DNA of 64,000 bases from Diatrype stigma (Eukaryota > Ascomycota > Sordariomycetes > Xylariales > Diatrypaceae). The position numbers and the translations under genes are program-made. A model generated the notes under the pieces. The model saw nothing but the letters and a program-made list of their open reading frames with translations. It did not search any database and was not told the DNA's origin. The DNA lies in assembly GCA_022225965.2 (NCBI GenBank), contig JAKJXP020000045.1, positions 248,001 to 312,000 on the forward strand, given 5' to 3'. Below, in pieces: positions 23,487-35,048 of the stretch (the stretch's first letter is position 1; each line of letters begins with the position of its first letter).

Positions 23487-23501
23487 CAGAGGTGACCTCT
23501 G
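23487..23501. promoter_or_regulatory. 15-bp inverted repeat in metallothionein promoter
   Basis: CAGAGGT and ACCTCTG flank a single G, an exact inverted repeat with 7-bp arms, 34 bp upstream of the TATA box. Position and symmetry suggest a dimeric activator site; this is inference. Confidence 0.4.
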
Positions 23502-26500
23502 CTCCCCCCTCCCCCCTCGCGGCATCCCGCGCAGTTGCCAGATCCGTATATCATTACCCGAGCGAAGGGATATAGTGGAGGATGAGGAGAAGGCGGCTAG
23601 TTTCGCACGGGATGCGATTGTGTGAACGAAACCCCCGCTTTCCTTTCACATGCGCGGCAGGCAGCCCCCCTTATCTGCCCCAGACGGTCCCAACTTCTGA
23701 GACAACAGCGGCCAATCCCCCCCCGCCACATCGCCCAGGATGAGCGCAGCCTTTCCCGATATATCCAGCCTTGGTCGTGAGGCGCGTCATGTGGCGGGGG
23801 CACCGTGCCAATGCGGCGAAGGCGATAGCCGCTCTGGGCCTCTGGCTGTCGGGGTGGGCGGAGCGCATGGGGGGGTGAGCTTTCGCCGATTTGCTTGGAG
23901 ATAAGAGGATCGGGGGATGATGGTGGGGGGGTGGGAGGCCCGGTGTGAGATGAAGTAATAGTATCGATTGGCAGGGAAGATATTGGTAATGCCGCATGAA
24001 ATGGCGTGGGCTATTGGCGGCTCGGGGGAATACGGCCGTGTGATGGTGGAGGTGTGTCGGCCCTAAGACGGCGGGATGGTGTGGTCTAGAGAAGTGAGCG
24101 CCAACATCGTTACTTCGTGTGGGGGAGGAGTGACGGCTAGGACGGCTAGCTGGCTTGGTAAGGATTAGCTCCTGTCGAGGTAGGCTGAGCCAACGGTGCT
24201 ATAACATATGGACGAATGGAAGAACAGAGGTTAGGCTGCAAGTCCTAGACTCCTGGCCGGAGCAGTTGTGCGTGGTGGCAGATGCTGCTTGGTTGACTCA
24301 GAACGAGGGAGCGCAGACACTGAGGGGGTTCAGGTACGGACTTGGCCGGATACTGGTTACCCCAGGGTAGCATAATGCACCGAAAACTCCGAGACATAAG
24401 CCTGCCATGCCAGGTGATATAAGGGCGGCGTCTTGTGGAGTTCACCCGGGGTCGCAACGAGAAGTTGGTCGGGCGACCGGTGTCGATATTGCTCGGAGAA
24501 CGGCCATTTCGACTTGGGATGATGCTCTATAAGGATCCCCAGATGTTGAGGATATCCTCAGGTTGGCAAGACAATATTACAGAAAAGACGGACGAAGATT
24601 CAGGTTACGGGGTTCACGGGCTCGCAGCATATATAAGCAACCGGCCTGTTTGCTCTGGAAAGGGAAGATCGAGTTGGAAAGGAGACAGGAGTGAAGTATG
24701 GCAGGTAGCTCCAAGTTTTATATCAGACATAGAGAACAGAAACTGCAAAGAACAGGTGTTGATGATGTAAAACGATGAAGGCAATTGCTGCAAGTTATGA
24801 TGCGCCCTTTTGCTGCCCAGGCTTGGCTCTTATTGCGGATTCGAGCACCTTGATGGCCAACATTGCGAACCTTGATGTCCATTTCAACTCGGCGTTCCAA
24901 TTTTCACACTGCCGACAATGCTATAGGTGATACGCCTATAACAAAATCAAATCTGGAGATTGGCCTATGACTAGACAAAGTAATGATGCTATTATCTACT
25001 AGTATCTGCAGACGGCGATACAGCGTGAGGACAATAGCCATGCATGTGTTCGCTGTGCCGGATTGTCCACATATAGTGACAGTGTCAGATCTCAACGCCA
25101 AGCCCATGCCATTTCCATCGGTTGCCGAAGATTTTGATCGAAAATAGACACGAAGTGACTTGAGGAGAACAAGATGAAGCAGGAAAGTTCGAATACGTGT
25201 GATAGGTGGTCGTGGAATTTTACGAAAAGATCGGGGGGAAAGATTGAAAGAGAAAGAAGGACTCGAAGTCTTTCGACCCCTGGCTGTCCAATTCCTGGCG
25301 AAAAGTTCACTCACAAAAGCCACCCACATGAACATAGTATTAATGCCGCAGGATGAGAAAACTCGACGGGACTAATACCTAATAGTTACCAAATACTCTT
25401 ATTCATAGGCATCCCCATCTAGCCCCCCCTCCCTCCCCCCTGAAGCGTGGCAGATGGTGGTGCCCGTAACTTCTTCTCACGGTAGGTAGGACTAGAATTC
25501 TAGGCCATGGCTGCTGTATATCAGGCTATGTTGGCTGCAGTCATGAGTCCGGAAGTTGGTCTCTCCCTGCATGTTTCACCCGCTGCCATTACTATGCGAG
25601 GGATATTTAGTGGCACAGCTCCCACACTCCATCAAGAGGAACATGTGTGATCCTCCGGCGAATATGTCTATCCTCCTGACCTCAGCTACCAGCCACCCCT
25701 TGCCGAAACAGTGATTCAATTCATCATCCTTGCTTTTTTCTAGACACATTCAACTTACCACGCCAGGGGGCTTAACTTATCATGATACCAGGAGGGGGGT
25801 ATTTTCATACGGTAGTTTCTCATTATCCAGTGGTGAGGGAATTTCTCGATGGAAAACCACCATCCTGACTTAAAGATAGCTTCCTCAGGAGGAACCCTTC
25901 GAAGCCCACACGAAAATCCCTACTCTGTCCAGAAGAAGAAAATATCAACTACAAATCTCCACCTTATCCAGGACTATTATATGCTCGTCCTATCTCTAGG
26001 TGTGACCACCTCGACTGAGGTGGATGACTTCAGCTGCGCATTACATGCAAGGCATATCGACTCCCTGGCGTTCCACCAATTCTTTCACCCCTGTCTGACT
26101 TGCATCAGAGCTGATGTTCCTATTTACAACCGCCTGCTTATAACAACCTATAGATACGCCACCGCCGAACGATTGACCACCATCTTGTCTTTCTACCTCA
26201 GGGACATGACTTGTATTACAGTCAAGGCTCGAGCATATTAAAGACTACGTTAGTCTCGTTGACATACATCAGCGGAGGATGCTAACAGAGGCCTGCCTAC
26301 GTAGCTTTGCCCCTGTTATGGCCACACTTATGAAAACCACCTTGGGCGTACCCAACTATTGAGATATCTTGCTCGGTGACGTTTACGGACATCGGGCAAT
26401 TCGCCTTTCTCTCAAAGCACGTGAGCCTCGTACTACCCACCATATCGTGAAGCTACCGGCCAATCAAACCAGGCATGCCTAAACTCGCGGTGTTACCTTA

Positions 26501-27245
26501 CCCGAAGGACTTTTAAGGGGCTGGCTACATTGGCGTCCTTATCACAAGACCAACCCGAACGGACCTAGGATTTCGCTGCTGTCATATGTGTAGAGGCTAT
26601 GGCGACGAGCTCAGTAGAAGGTGTATTTATCTTAACAGTCGGTTGTTGTTAGACATGTAGCTTTCGCTGCCGTTGATAGATCTGGCTTGTCACATGGCAC
26701 TAGATTCATCTAAGCATAATGAAATGATGTAGTTGATTTCAAAGGGCGGCATGGTAATTAATAAGGTGATGATGTTTTATCACTAACAAACAACCAAGTG
26801 TTTGCACTTCATTAAGGGGGTTTCGAAAGGTTCGTGACCTACGTTGACACGAGACATACAATTTCTCATCGTGAAATGCGCCTCCGTGGTTTCATAATGG
26901 ATCCTCTTCAGTTATCAACCTTCATACTAGTATATAAGCACTATCGCCGAGCGAGTTTCTGGTAGGTATAGTTAAGTCGTCATCACCATTCGTTCATTCA
27001 TAATTCAACGCCAATCCGGCTTGCTTCACTAGATGCAGACTCAAACTCATCACTCTCAGGAACACAAACATCCGACTACACCATGCCAAACTGAGCCATA
27101 CCATGCAATGATAGGATAACAATGCCACCCACAATGCACACGTCCCATATATGACCTTCCCTCATCTTAAACCCATCAGACAGCCAGCCAGAAGAAAAAG
27201 ACAGAACACCACAAAAAGCAAATAAGCCACCACTCGCACCCCTAC

Positions 27246-30200
27246 TCACAGCCCCCCCTCCACAACCCTCACATAAGCCGACGGGAACAAGCCCACAGCG
27301 CCCATGTAGGAGCCGTGGAACCAATCGCCATTGACGTCCTCGACCTCGCGGACCTCGGCGCCGCGGGGGAACAGGAGCTCGTCGGCCGCGCCGGGCTGCG
27401 GGTACCAGGACCAGCGGGCGACGGCCCTGGCGCCAGCGCCGCCCTCGGGCGGGAACTGGTCGGTCCAGGCCCCTGTTCCTGTTTGGGCTAACAGCAAGCG
27501 GGGCGGCACCGTGGCCGCGACGTCGACCGTGACGAGCCTTTCGAGCCGCGCTTCTTCCGCCATCGCCCCGTCGGTGGGTCCTCCTTTCCAGGACCACTTC
27601 TGCAACGGCAACGCCGTCGCGATATCCTCGTCGTCATCGCCCTGGGCGGGGCCCCCCTGGTACGGCTCGACCCTCAATCCAACCCCGCCGACCACATCGC
27701 GCAGGACGCGGCGCCTTTGCCCAGCACCACCGCCACCACCACTGCGGGCCGAGGACGACGAATCCTCAAAGCTGACGACGGCCATGCGGTGACCCCGGAG
27801 GCAGCGGCGCCAGCCACCGTCGCCGTTCTCGGGCGCGATGCGGCCGTCCTGGACGAGGCGCGCGTAGCAGGACACGCAGACGTCGTAGTCGCCCGGCAGG
27901 GTGTCCGGGACGACGCGGCTGACGCAGGCGAAGCAGTGGTAGCGGTGCTGGGCCGGGCCAATGGGCCCGCGGCACACGTCGCATGTCGTCGTGAAGGTCA
28001 GGGGCTGGAAGTTGCCGGAGGTGCTGCCGGGGTTAGGCAGAAGGGTCGCCGAGAGGGGACGGCGGCGGGGTCGCGGCGCGGAAGGTGAAGAGGAAAAGGG
28101 GGATGGGGACCGTGGGCTCCCGGGCGGGGTGAGGTGGTGTTGCTGCAGGTGGGGGATGGGGTTGGAAGAGCTGGAACCTGGCGGTGTCGGCGTCGGCGAT
28201 GATGAGGGCGAGGGTGAGGGCGAGGGCGAGGGTGATGCTGGTGCCGGTGTTGTTGGTGCTGGCGCCACGTACGCGAGCGGGAGCAGCGGGTGCGTGCAGG
28301 CGTACCCCTGGTTCACGCACGTGTTGCAGAAGCCCCAGTCGCCCTCGTTGCAGGCGTCGCACCGCCAGAAGCACTCGTTGGCCCAGGCGGCGCACCGCGC
28401 GCAGAAGTTGCCGCTCTCCAGCCGCAGCGCCGGGTCGTCGGCCGTCAGCGTACGCCGGCCCTCGGCGCCGCCGGGCGTGTGCTTCGGCGGGTTGTAGCGG
28501 TTGGCGGTTAGCACGTGCGGGGGCTCGAGGGGCTTGTTCTTCTCCTTTCCTGTGCCTGCCGTTGCCCGTGTGACTCTCTCCCACTTCCACATGGCAGCGT
28601 AGCCGAAGCCGAACCAGTGCAGACACCCCTTGCCGGCGCGGTAGCAGTCCAAGCAAAGGTTCCAATTGCCGTCGCGGCATGTCGCGCAGTTGTAATGTAG
28701 TTCGTACTCGATGTGTGACTTGTCACACCGTGAACAGGATATCGACGGCTCTTGATAGAACTGTGTCCTCGGCCGGTGATGCTGCACCGCTGTTGGCGAC
28801 GTAGGTAGGAGGCCGAGGCTTGGCAGGGGAGCTTGAGGCACCACTAAATCCGAAGGCCGGCGGCTTCGTCTAGGCCGACTTTGACTGGCAGCATCCGAGG
28901 ACTCCGCAACAGCACGAATGGGCCCGGTTTGGGCTGCTGTGGCCCTTGCGCTGAAGGGTAAACCTCTGTCGGTCGGATTTTCGACCGGAGGTTGTGTGGC
29001 CGAATTTGCTGTAGGCATACTAGAGCTCCTGTTCTCGGATATTGATGGTCGATGTGAGCTAGACTCACCATTCTGAGGGGTTGAGGTTAGGTCGTTCTGA
29101 GATCTCGCCGCTGGTCTAGTCTCTGCAGAACTGGGGCGTACGGGATCTGTAGCGCTCCTGCCGCCACTTGATGTCCTTCTGCGTGGTCTTCTGTCTGTAG
29201 TACTGCGCACCTCAAGGTGATTTGAAGTGACAGGAGGACGGTTACGATCCTCCCACGGGCTAGCCGTGACTATTGGCCTAGTATTCGCCGAACTTGACCT
29301 TTGCCTACTACTAGTAGGGCGGGATGAAGAGGGCCTCGAAAGAGACTGTGCAGATTCGTATGGACGTGTTGCCGGGCTCGCGTTGCCTCTTCTGGACGGT
29401 TCTTGGCGAGACCTCTCCCTTTGCCTCCTCCTGTACGCTTCTGTAATTTTCCGGCTTAGTTCATCATTCCGCGAGAGGTCGTCGATATTATCTAGATTCA
29501 AGCCATCTAAGAACCCCTCTTCTTGGATATGACGTGCGAAGTCCTCTATTTCTCTCTCTAGGTCTAGCGAGTCGATATCCGATGAGCTGATCAGCGACCT
29601 TATCGATGCCTGGTGCTCAATGTGCCTCCTTCTAGTCCGGGACGAGTCACGAGGCTGATCCTGTGAGATGCTGCGCTGGTGCTGGCGCCGGCGATCATCT
29701 AGGGACAGGCCGTGCTGGTGTCTGGGGCCATCGCCCCTCCGACTCTGGTCGCGGCTATCTCGACGTCGCGGATCTCGGCTGCTTTCTCTGTCTGACCTGC
29801 TCCTCGTATCTTCGGGGTTGCTGTGATCACGACGCCGCCGCGCTCTCCTGGCTTCTAGGGATGTTTCTACCCCGGCCTCTCGCAAACTCATCTCCCGCGC
29901 TTGTTCCAGCATTCTCCTCTCCATCTCTTCCATCCTCCTTTCCTCAGGCGACTTATCCTGCATCCTGACTTTAGGCAACGCATTATCACCGGGCTTGTAC
30001 TTCAGGCGCATCTCTTCCTTCTCTTCCTCGGATCTCGCCTTATTTGGGTTCGCCGTTAGGAACATATCGAGGAGGGTAGCGACAGTGGCATTGTGCCGCG
30101 TGTCTCGAACGTAGGCGCGACATGACGGGCAGGTGAATATCTTGGCACCGGGACCTGGGGGATTCGGCGAATTCTCTGCTGCGGTCAATTGCCAGCGAAA

Positions 30201-30408
30201 CCAATCCGTGAGGCAGGAGCCGCAAAAGGTATGCAAGCAGTCGAGAAGTGTTAAGGGCTCGAACAAGAGTTCAGTGCAGATCTTTTCTATTGTTAGCCTA
30301 CTCTGAAGATGCGATATCGAGTGGTCCCGAGTGGGGTTTCTTGAGAGCCGTACTCACCGAACAGGACAACTCCTTCTCCAAGTCAACGCCATGCTTCGTT
30401 GGGTCCAT
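27246..30408 (-). CDS. RING finger / Cys-rich modules / SH3 protein, probable E3 ubiquitin ligase
   Basis: Likely scaffold-type ubiquitin ligase. Exons 30408-30358 and 30281-27246 (76-nt intron whose acceptor restores the RING exactly) give 1028 residues starting MDPTKHGVDLEKELSCSIC. The C3HC4 RING uses Cys16, Cys19, Cys32, His34, Cys37, Cys40, Cys68 and Cys71. Residues about 100-500 are disordered and Arg/Ser-rich, with a short acidic helix (SLDLEREIEDFARHIQEEGF). Three ZZ-like Cys modules follow at about 530-575 (CSRCDKSHIEYELHYNCATC), 637-685 (CARCAAWANECFWRCDAC) and 782-850 (CDVCRGPIGPAQHRYHCFAC), separated by low-complexity Pro/Ser. A C-terminal SH3 (about 964-1022) has ELLFPRGAEV, DWFHGSYMGAVGLFPSAYV. 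Architecture resembles animal RING-plus-SH3 ligases in outline only; substrates unknown. G/C third positions rise in the 3' half. Confidence 0.88.
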
Positions 30409-31445
30409 GGTTCTTGTTGTCAGGAAGAAGGTAGATGTGCTATAGAAACGAATGAGTGCTCGTAGCACGAGCTTAGAGGTGGCATTCGGTACGTGGGAAA
30501 GTTGAAGATGGGCGGGCTGACTACAGACAGTAGAGCGAGCGACCTAGAGCAAGCTGCTAACTAAGTCTGTATGTAGGCTTAGTCTGTATGTAGGTATGTA
30601 GCTCCCAGGTTAGTTAGCAGGTGCGTAGGGTAGCAGGGTAGGTAATCGTAGTGGGTACGGCAGATGATTGGTGATGATGTTTGTTGAAGACTTCCCAGGT
30701 TGTCAGGCGCAAATAAGGAGCTGAAATAAGGAGCAATAAGGAGCTGTCCCTCGTGACGGGTACGGCTAAGGTGACCTTCGCCTGCATGAAATGTGCATAA
30801 TACCCGGCCCCAAAGATGGGAGAGCCACACATCCTAATATCGTATTCGCTGCTACTGCTACCTACCAAAGCTACCGTAAGCTGCAGCCGGCCGGAATAAT
30901 AAAGAATGGACCAGCCATTGGCTTGGGGCTTAGGTATTGTGTAAGGAATGTTCCCGAAGAACTGTCGATCAACCATGAAAGGCCTGACAGCCATAAGTTG
31001 CCATTGTCGACTGCTGAAACAGAGTCCTGAATATACTACAAAGCCCACTGTGTCGATGGAGCAGCGAGGTCCATTTCATTATGGCGAAAGATTCGATATA
31101 CTCCGTATGTAATGTCGAGAATTTACGAGATCCCGACAGGCCGACTCTAACGACTCTAAACCCCACCCCCACCTGCACTACCTATACTGTATCTATGTGC
31201 AGCCCCTGAACAGCACAGACTACCAGACTGTATTGTAGATATAATACAGCACAGCTGCAGCTTATACCTGAAGTAATCTGAAACATCCAAACAACGTTTG
31301 TAGCCATGATGCTTCGGATAGATAGGCACAAGAGAAATAGTATACCGCAAGATGAAATCAAATAGGGGGAGTTCATAGGGGGGTTCATAAGGTAATCCGA
31401 AGTGTGCATTATGCTTTATTATCAGCGAGAAATACGCGCATTACT
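30409..31445. other. intergenic, about 1 kb
   Basis: Promoter of the RING gene and 3' flank of the enoyl-CoA hydratase gene, both on the minus strand. Contains clustered GTAGG/GTATG motifs near 30570-30645. No gene seen. Confidence 0.6.
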
Positions 31446-32395
31446 CTATTCGTGGGTCCATTCAGGCTTCTGCTTCTCCGCGAACGCCTTCATCCCGATC
31501 TTCTGGTCCTGGCTGCCGAAGATGCCATGGAACACCCTCCTCTCGTACTCGACGCCGTCCCGCAGCGGCAGGTCCTGGCTCTTGTTCACCACCTCCTTCG
31601 CGCCGATGACGGCCACCCGGGAGTACCCGGCGATGGTCTCGGCCGTCTGGAGCGCGCCCTCCATGAGCGCCTCGTAGCTGGGGAACGCCCGGGCGGCGAG
31701 CCCCCACTGGGCGGCCTCGGCGCCGGTGAAGGACCGGCCCGTCAGGATGAGCTCCATGGCGCGCGACTTGCCGATGGCGCGGGTCAGGCGCTGGCTGCCG
31801 CCCGCGCCCGGGATCGTGCCCAGCTTTATCTCGGGCTGGCCGAAGTTGGCCGTCTCCGTGCAGTAGAGGATGTCGGCCATCATGGACAGCTCGCAGCCGC
31901 CGCCGAGCGCGTGGCCCGACACCGCCGCGATGATGGGCTTCTTGACCTGCGTCGTCAGCTGCGACCACGACTCGATGAAGCTCTGCGTGTACGCCCGGGC
32001 GAACGTCAGCGGCGCCATCTCCTTGATGTCCGCGCCGGCCGCGAAGGCCTTCTGCGAGCCCGTCAGGATGATGACCGAGATGCTCTCGGACGCGTTGAAG
32101 GCGAGCAGGGCCTCGTTCAGCTCGTTGATGAGAGGCGTGCTCAGCGCGTTCAAGGCCTTCGGTCGGTTGAGAGTCACTATTGAAGGTCGAGTGAGTCGCA
32201 GTGTTCTGTCTTCAAACTTTGATATGGGGAATATAGCCTCTCCGTACCTTGTCCTACCCCTGGTTTGGGCTCTGAAGTTTGGATAAACTCATAAGACTTG
32301 CCTGCCGTAGCAGACAACGGCCGGGAAACAACCCGGGGCAGCGTGCACGGATGGATACGGGAGGCAAGTGGCCTCAAACTTCGTAGCGTGTTCAT
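31446..32395 (-). CDS. enoyl-CoA hydratase, mitochondrial (crotonase, ECHS1 type)
   Basis: Hydrates trans-2-enoyl-CoA to 3-hydroxyacyl-CoA in beta-oxidation and branched amino-acid breakdown. Exons 32395-32248 and 32176-31446 (71-nt intron) give 292 residues, the size of ECHS1. The first ATG in frame is 32395. It opens an Arg/Ser/Leu-rich, acid-free leader (MNTLRSLRPLASRIHPCTLP) typical of a mitochondrial presequence. Crotonase signatures are all present: VTLNRPKALNALS, the oxyanion-hole segment FAAGADIKEM, SGHALGGGCELSMMADI with the first catalytic Glu, and FGQPEIKLGTIPGAGGSQRL with the second. The end KAFAEKQKPEW is also typical. Divergent from RER1 across 942 bp. Exon 2 is nearly all G/C-ending codons, exon 1 is mixed. 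Confidence 0.95.
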
Positions 32396-33337
32396 GGTGT
32401 CTAGATAGCTCAGATCGGCTAACCGTGAAGCTTGGTGAATGTCGTTTGCAACAGTGGGGGAGATCACATATAGTTGAACACGGGAATGTGGCTAAGCAGA
32501 GGTAATTATACTATGCAGATAAGTAGAACGGCACGTCACGTTCTCAATTACAAATGGTCAATTCGTAAAAATGAATCGCAAAGCAATGTGTGTTAACTAT
32601 CACCGGTAACTACCCGGTATTGAGTCTTGCCTGAGCTTATTGAAGCTCGGGGAAGTGGAACAGCTCCACGAAGCTTATGGGCCGTGACTGGCCGAGGCTG
32701 GTGACGGAGAGCCGAAACAAACGTCAGAGCCCCCTTTGTTACATAGCACCTCTATAAGCAGATCATATCGTCAATCCGGAGGGAATGCACAAGGTGCATA
32801 AGCATTATGCTAGATATGTAAGTCCCTACTACCTTATGCATTTCACATTTTGCCCAGAACGCCCAGCGTCTAGCATAGTTATGAAAAGGGGCGTATTGCG
32901 TGGCCTCGATCCACTGTTCATCAAGCGAGTGTGGCTTGACTACAATCAAGCAAGCATCGGCGCTGAAGGCCCTGAGGGAGACGTACCTACTGTAGTTAGG
33001 TATTGTACCTAACCACGCAGCCACGGCCCCGGGCTTTACAGGGCAGACAGGCTGGCCGGGCAGCTGTACAGGGCTGGCTGGCCAGATTTCATTCAAATCC
33101 AATGTTCCTGATTGAGCGATCTGCACCTGCTACGACGTAAACTGTAAAAGTCGCGACAAGACGAGTAATTCTTCGAAGCCTAGTTTTCCCCTAACATTAC
33201 ACGATAACGTCTATATATCATCGCATCTCAACGTCCAAATCGAATTCGAAGTCGCCGTCGCTCCACCGATATAATCTACCAGCATCGTCTCCCATCTCGC
33301 CTGCCCCTGTCTATCGCATTCGATTCCATTTGTCAAG
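32396..33337. promoter_or_regulatory. divergent promoter region, enoyl-CoA hydratase / RER1
   Basis: Shared 942-bp upstream region of two divergently transcribed genes. No gene inside. No TATA box stands out, as expected for housekeeping genes. The span 33035-33080 has a repeated GCTGGCCGG/GCTGGCTGGCC motif. Confidence 0.5.
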
Positions 33338-34119
33338 ATGGAGAACGTAGAGCCAGAACAAACCCCCTTTGCCGCCGTCCAGGCCCATTCCAACAAAATC
33401 CAAAGGGTGAGTTGAGTTGGCTTTCGCGCAATCGGTCTTAATGGTGTCTAATGAACATTCCGCGCAGCACTATCAAGCTCTCCTGGATCGGTCTACGCCA
33501 TTTACGTTGTACCGATGGGTTGGCACCGGCGCGTTTCTGTTCATCTTCTTCCTCCGGATCCTTTTTGCGCAAGGCTGGTACATAGGTAAGGAATCAACCA
33601 AAAGCAGACCTCCAACTTTCAACTCCTTGGTTCGACTTTCTGACAATGGGCTCATAGTTGCCTATGCGCTTGGCATTTACCTGCTGAACCTGTTCCTCGC
33701 CTTCCTGTCGCCCAAGTTCGACCCCTCTAACGATGCGGCGGATAGTGAGATGGAGGATGGGTCTGCGGGCGGCCTCCCCACGAAGCAAGACGAGGAGTTT
33801 CGCCCCTTCATCCGACGGCTCCCTGAGTTCAAGTTCTGGCACGGCGCAACCCGCGCTATTGGCATCGCCTTCCTCTGTTCCTGGTTCGATGTGTTCGACG
33901 TCCCGGTCTTCTGGCCTGTCCTGGTCATGTACTGGATCATCCTCTTTGTTCTCACTAGTAAGATACCCATGGTACCCAACATGGGGCGCTGCAGCTCGAT
34001 CTCTTTGGCACGGAAGGCTAACGCGGTGTTTTCCCATAGTGCGCAAGCAAATCCAGCACATGATCAAGTACAAATACGTGCCCTTCACCCTCGGCAAGGC
34101 GAAATACGGGAAGTCGTAA
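33338..34119 (+). CDS. RER1: Rer1, Golgi-to-ER retrieval receptor
   Basis: Cis-Golgi membrane protein that returns escaped ER membrane proteins in COPI vesicles. Exons 33338-33406, 33468-33585, 33658-33957 and 34040-34119 give 188 residues, the same length as yeast Rer1. It begins MENVEPEQTPFAAVQ. Hallmarks: HYQALLDRSTPFTLYRWVGT, first membrane hairpin FLFIFFLRILFAQGWYIV, YALGIYLLNLFLAFLSPKFDP, the acidic loop, EFRPFIRRLPEFKFWHGAT, second hairpin FLCSWFDVFDVPVFWPVLVM, and the ending MRKQIQHMIKYKYVPFTLGK. Intron 2 is 72 nt and has no in-frame stop, so its retention would add 24 residues without a frameshift. Complete and unremarkable otherwise. Confidence 0.96.
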
Positions 34120-35048
34120 AGCAGAAGGCGACAAGCTTCTCGAATAAATAGTACGCACTATCAGAAAAGAGTGCATCCCGCATACCCCCAGCTACGTGTA
34201 TGAATTAGGAGGTCTAAGGGTAAGGGGTGCAGGGGCTGGTGGATATACTGGTATGACGGCGCTATATCATGGCATGGCATGGTGTATGACTGCCATTGGC
34301 AGGCAGCAATCAAGGTGTTTCGGTATTCGTTGTATAAACTACGATAGAATGCACTAATGTGCAGCGAGAAAAGCTGCAGAACGCATCTGAACTTTGGGAT
34401 CTGTTGTTTTAACATAGGCGGTTTTGGGAGCCTTTAAGTATGGGGTTCCAAGCAGTAACTTCGCAGGTACCTAAGTTTGCTGCTACTGCTATTTACATAT
34501 GTAGACCTTGTCATCAGATAGGCTTGCAATGAAACGGGATGATGCCAATCCCAGAGTTATAATCATTTCCTCGATTATTCAGGCAAAAGAATCAATGAGC
34601 ACATGCTTACAGAATTATTTGTATGTGTTGATGTAATTCTGGGGTGGTGGTTATGACGGGATCTTCACCTACCTCCCTCCAGCTCCCTCGTCCAACATAC
34701 AGCCTGAAGGTAGGTACCTACCTAGTAGTTTCCTAGTACTAATACACCATACAATAAGCTTAACGAGGTGGTCCGGGCCCTTATTGAAGCCGTCTGTACC
34801 TGCCCGGCTCCTACCTGCCTACCCACGGCATCTTCAGCTTTTCACTCTGCAATCAACTTCCACATTCCCATTACAACAGAAACCCTCATTCCATACAAGG
34901 GACGATACGTTCGATTGGCAACTACCTTTTCGTCACAATTGAAACGCCGATTCTCTTTCCTCTTGTTGCCCTACCATTGCCCTTCTACTCCACAATCAGA
35001 ATCTGGTAGTCGCGCAGTTCTTGGTCGCGTCGCTTCCTTCCTTCCGCG
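34120..35048. other. intergenic, RER1 3' flank and PAF1 promoter
   Basis: No gene. A TAGGTAGGTACCTACC-type motif sits at about 34709-34726. The open frame directly upstream of PAF1 starts at a non-ATG codon and probably represents 5' UTR. Confidence 0.6.

Larger units (their letters stand above)
23308..27245. other. gene-poor interval of about 3.9 kb
   Basis: Begins with the metallothionein promoter (minus strand). Beyond about 24 kb no gene can be supported. An ATG-initiated 130-codon frame (25849-26241, plus) and a 143-codon frame (24904-25335, minus) have no recognisable domain, signal peptide or compositional support. A TATATAAG at 26931 (plus) precedes a 28-codon ORF (27033-27119), noted as an observation only. 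Confidence 0.5.

Noticed and set aside
25849..26241. 130-codon ATG frame in the 24-27 kb gap
   Set aside because: No domain, signal peptide, intron structure or codon bias supports translation; it is expected by chance in 4 kb.
27331..28573. Several plus-strand frames opposite the RING/SH3 gene
   Set aside because: They are low-complexity Arg/Ala products that arise from the high-GC minus-strand gene; no independent start or promoter.
31404..32286. Long plus-strand frames opposite enoyl-CoA hydratase
   Set aside because: They are shadows of the G/C-ending codons of the real gene; composition is Arg/Ala/Gly-rich with no domain.
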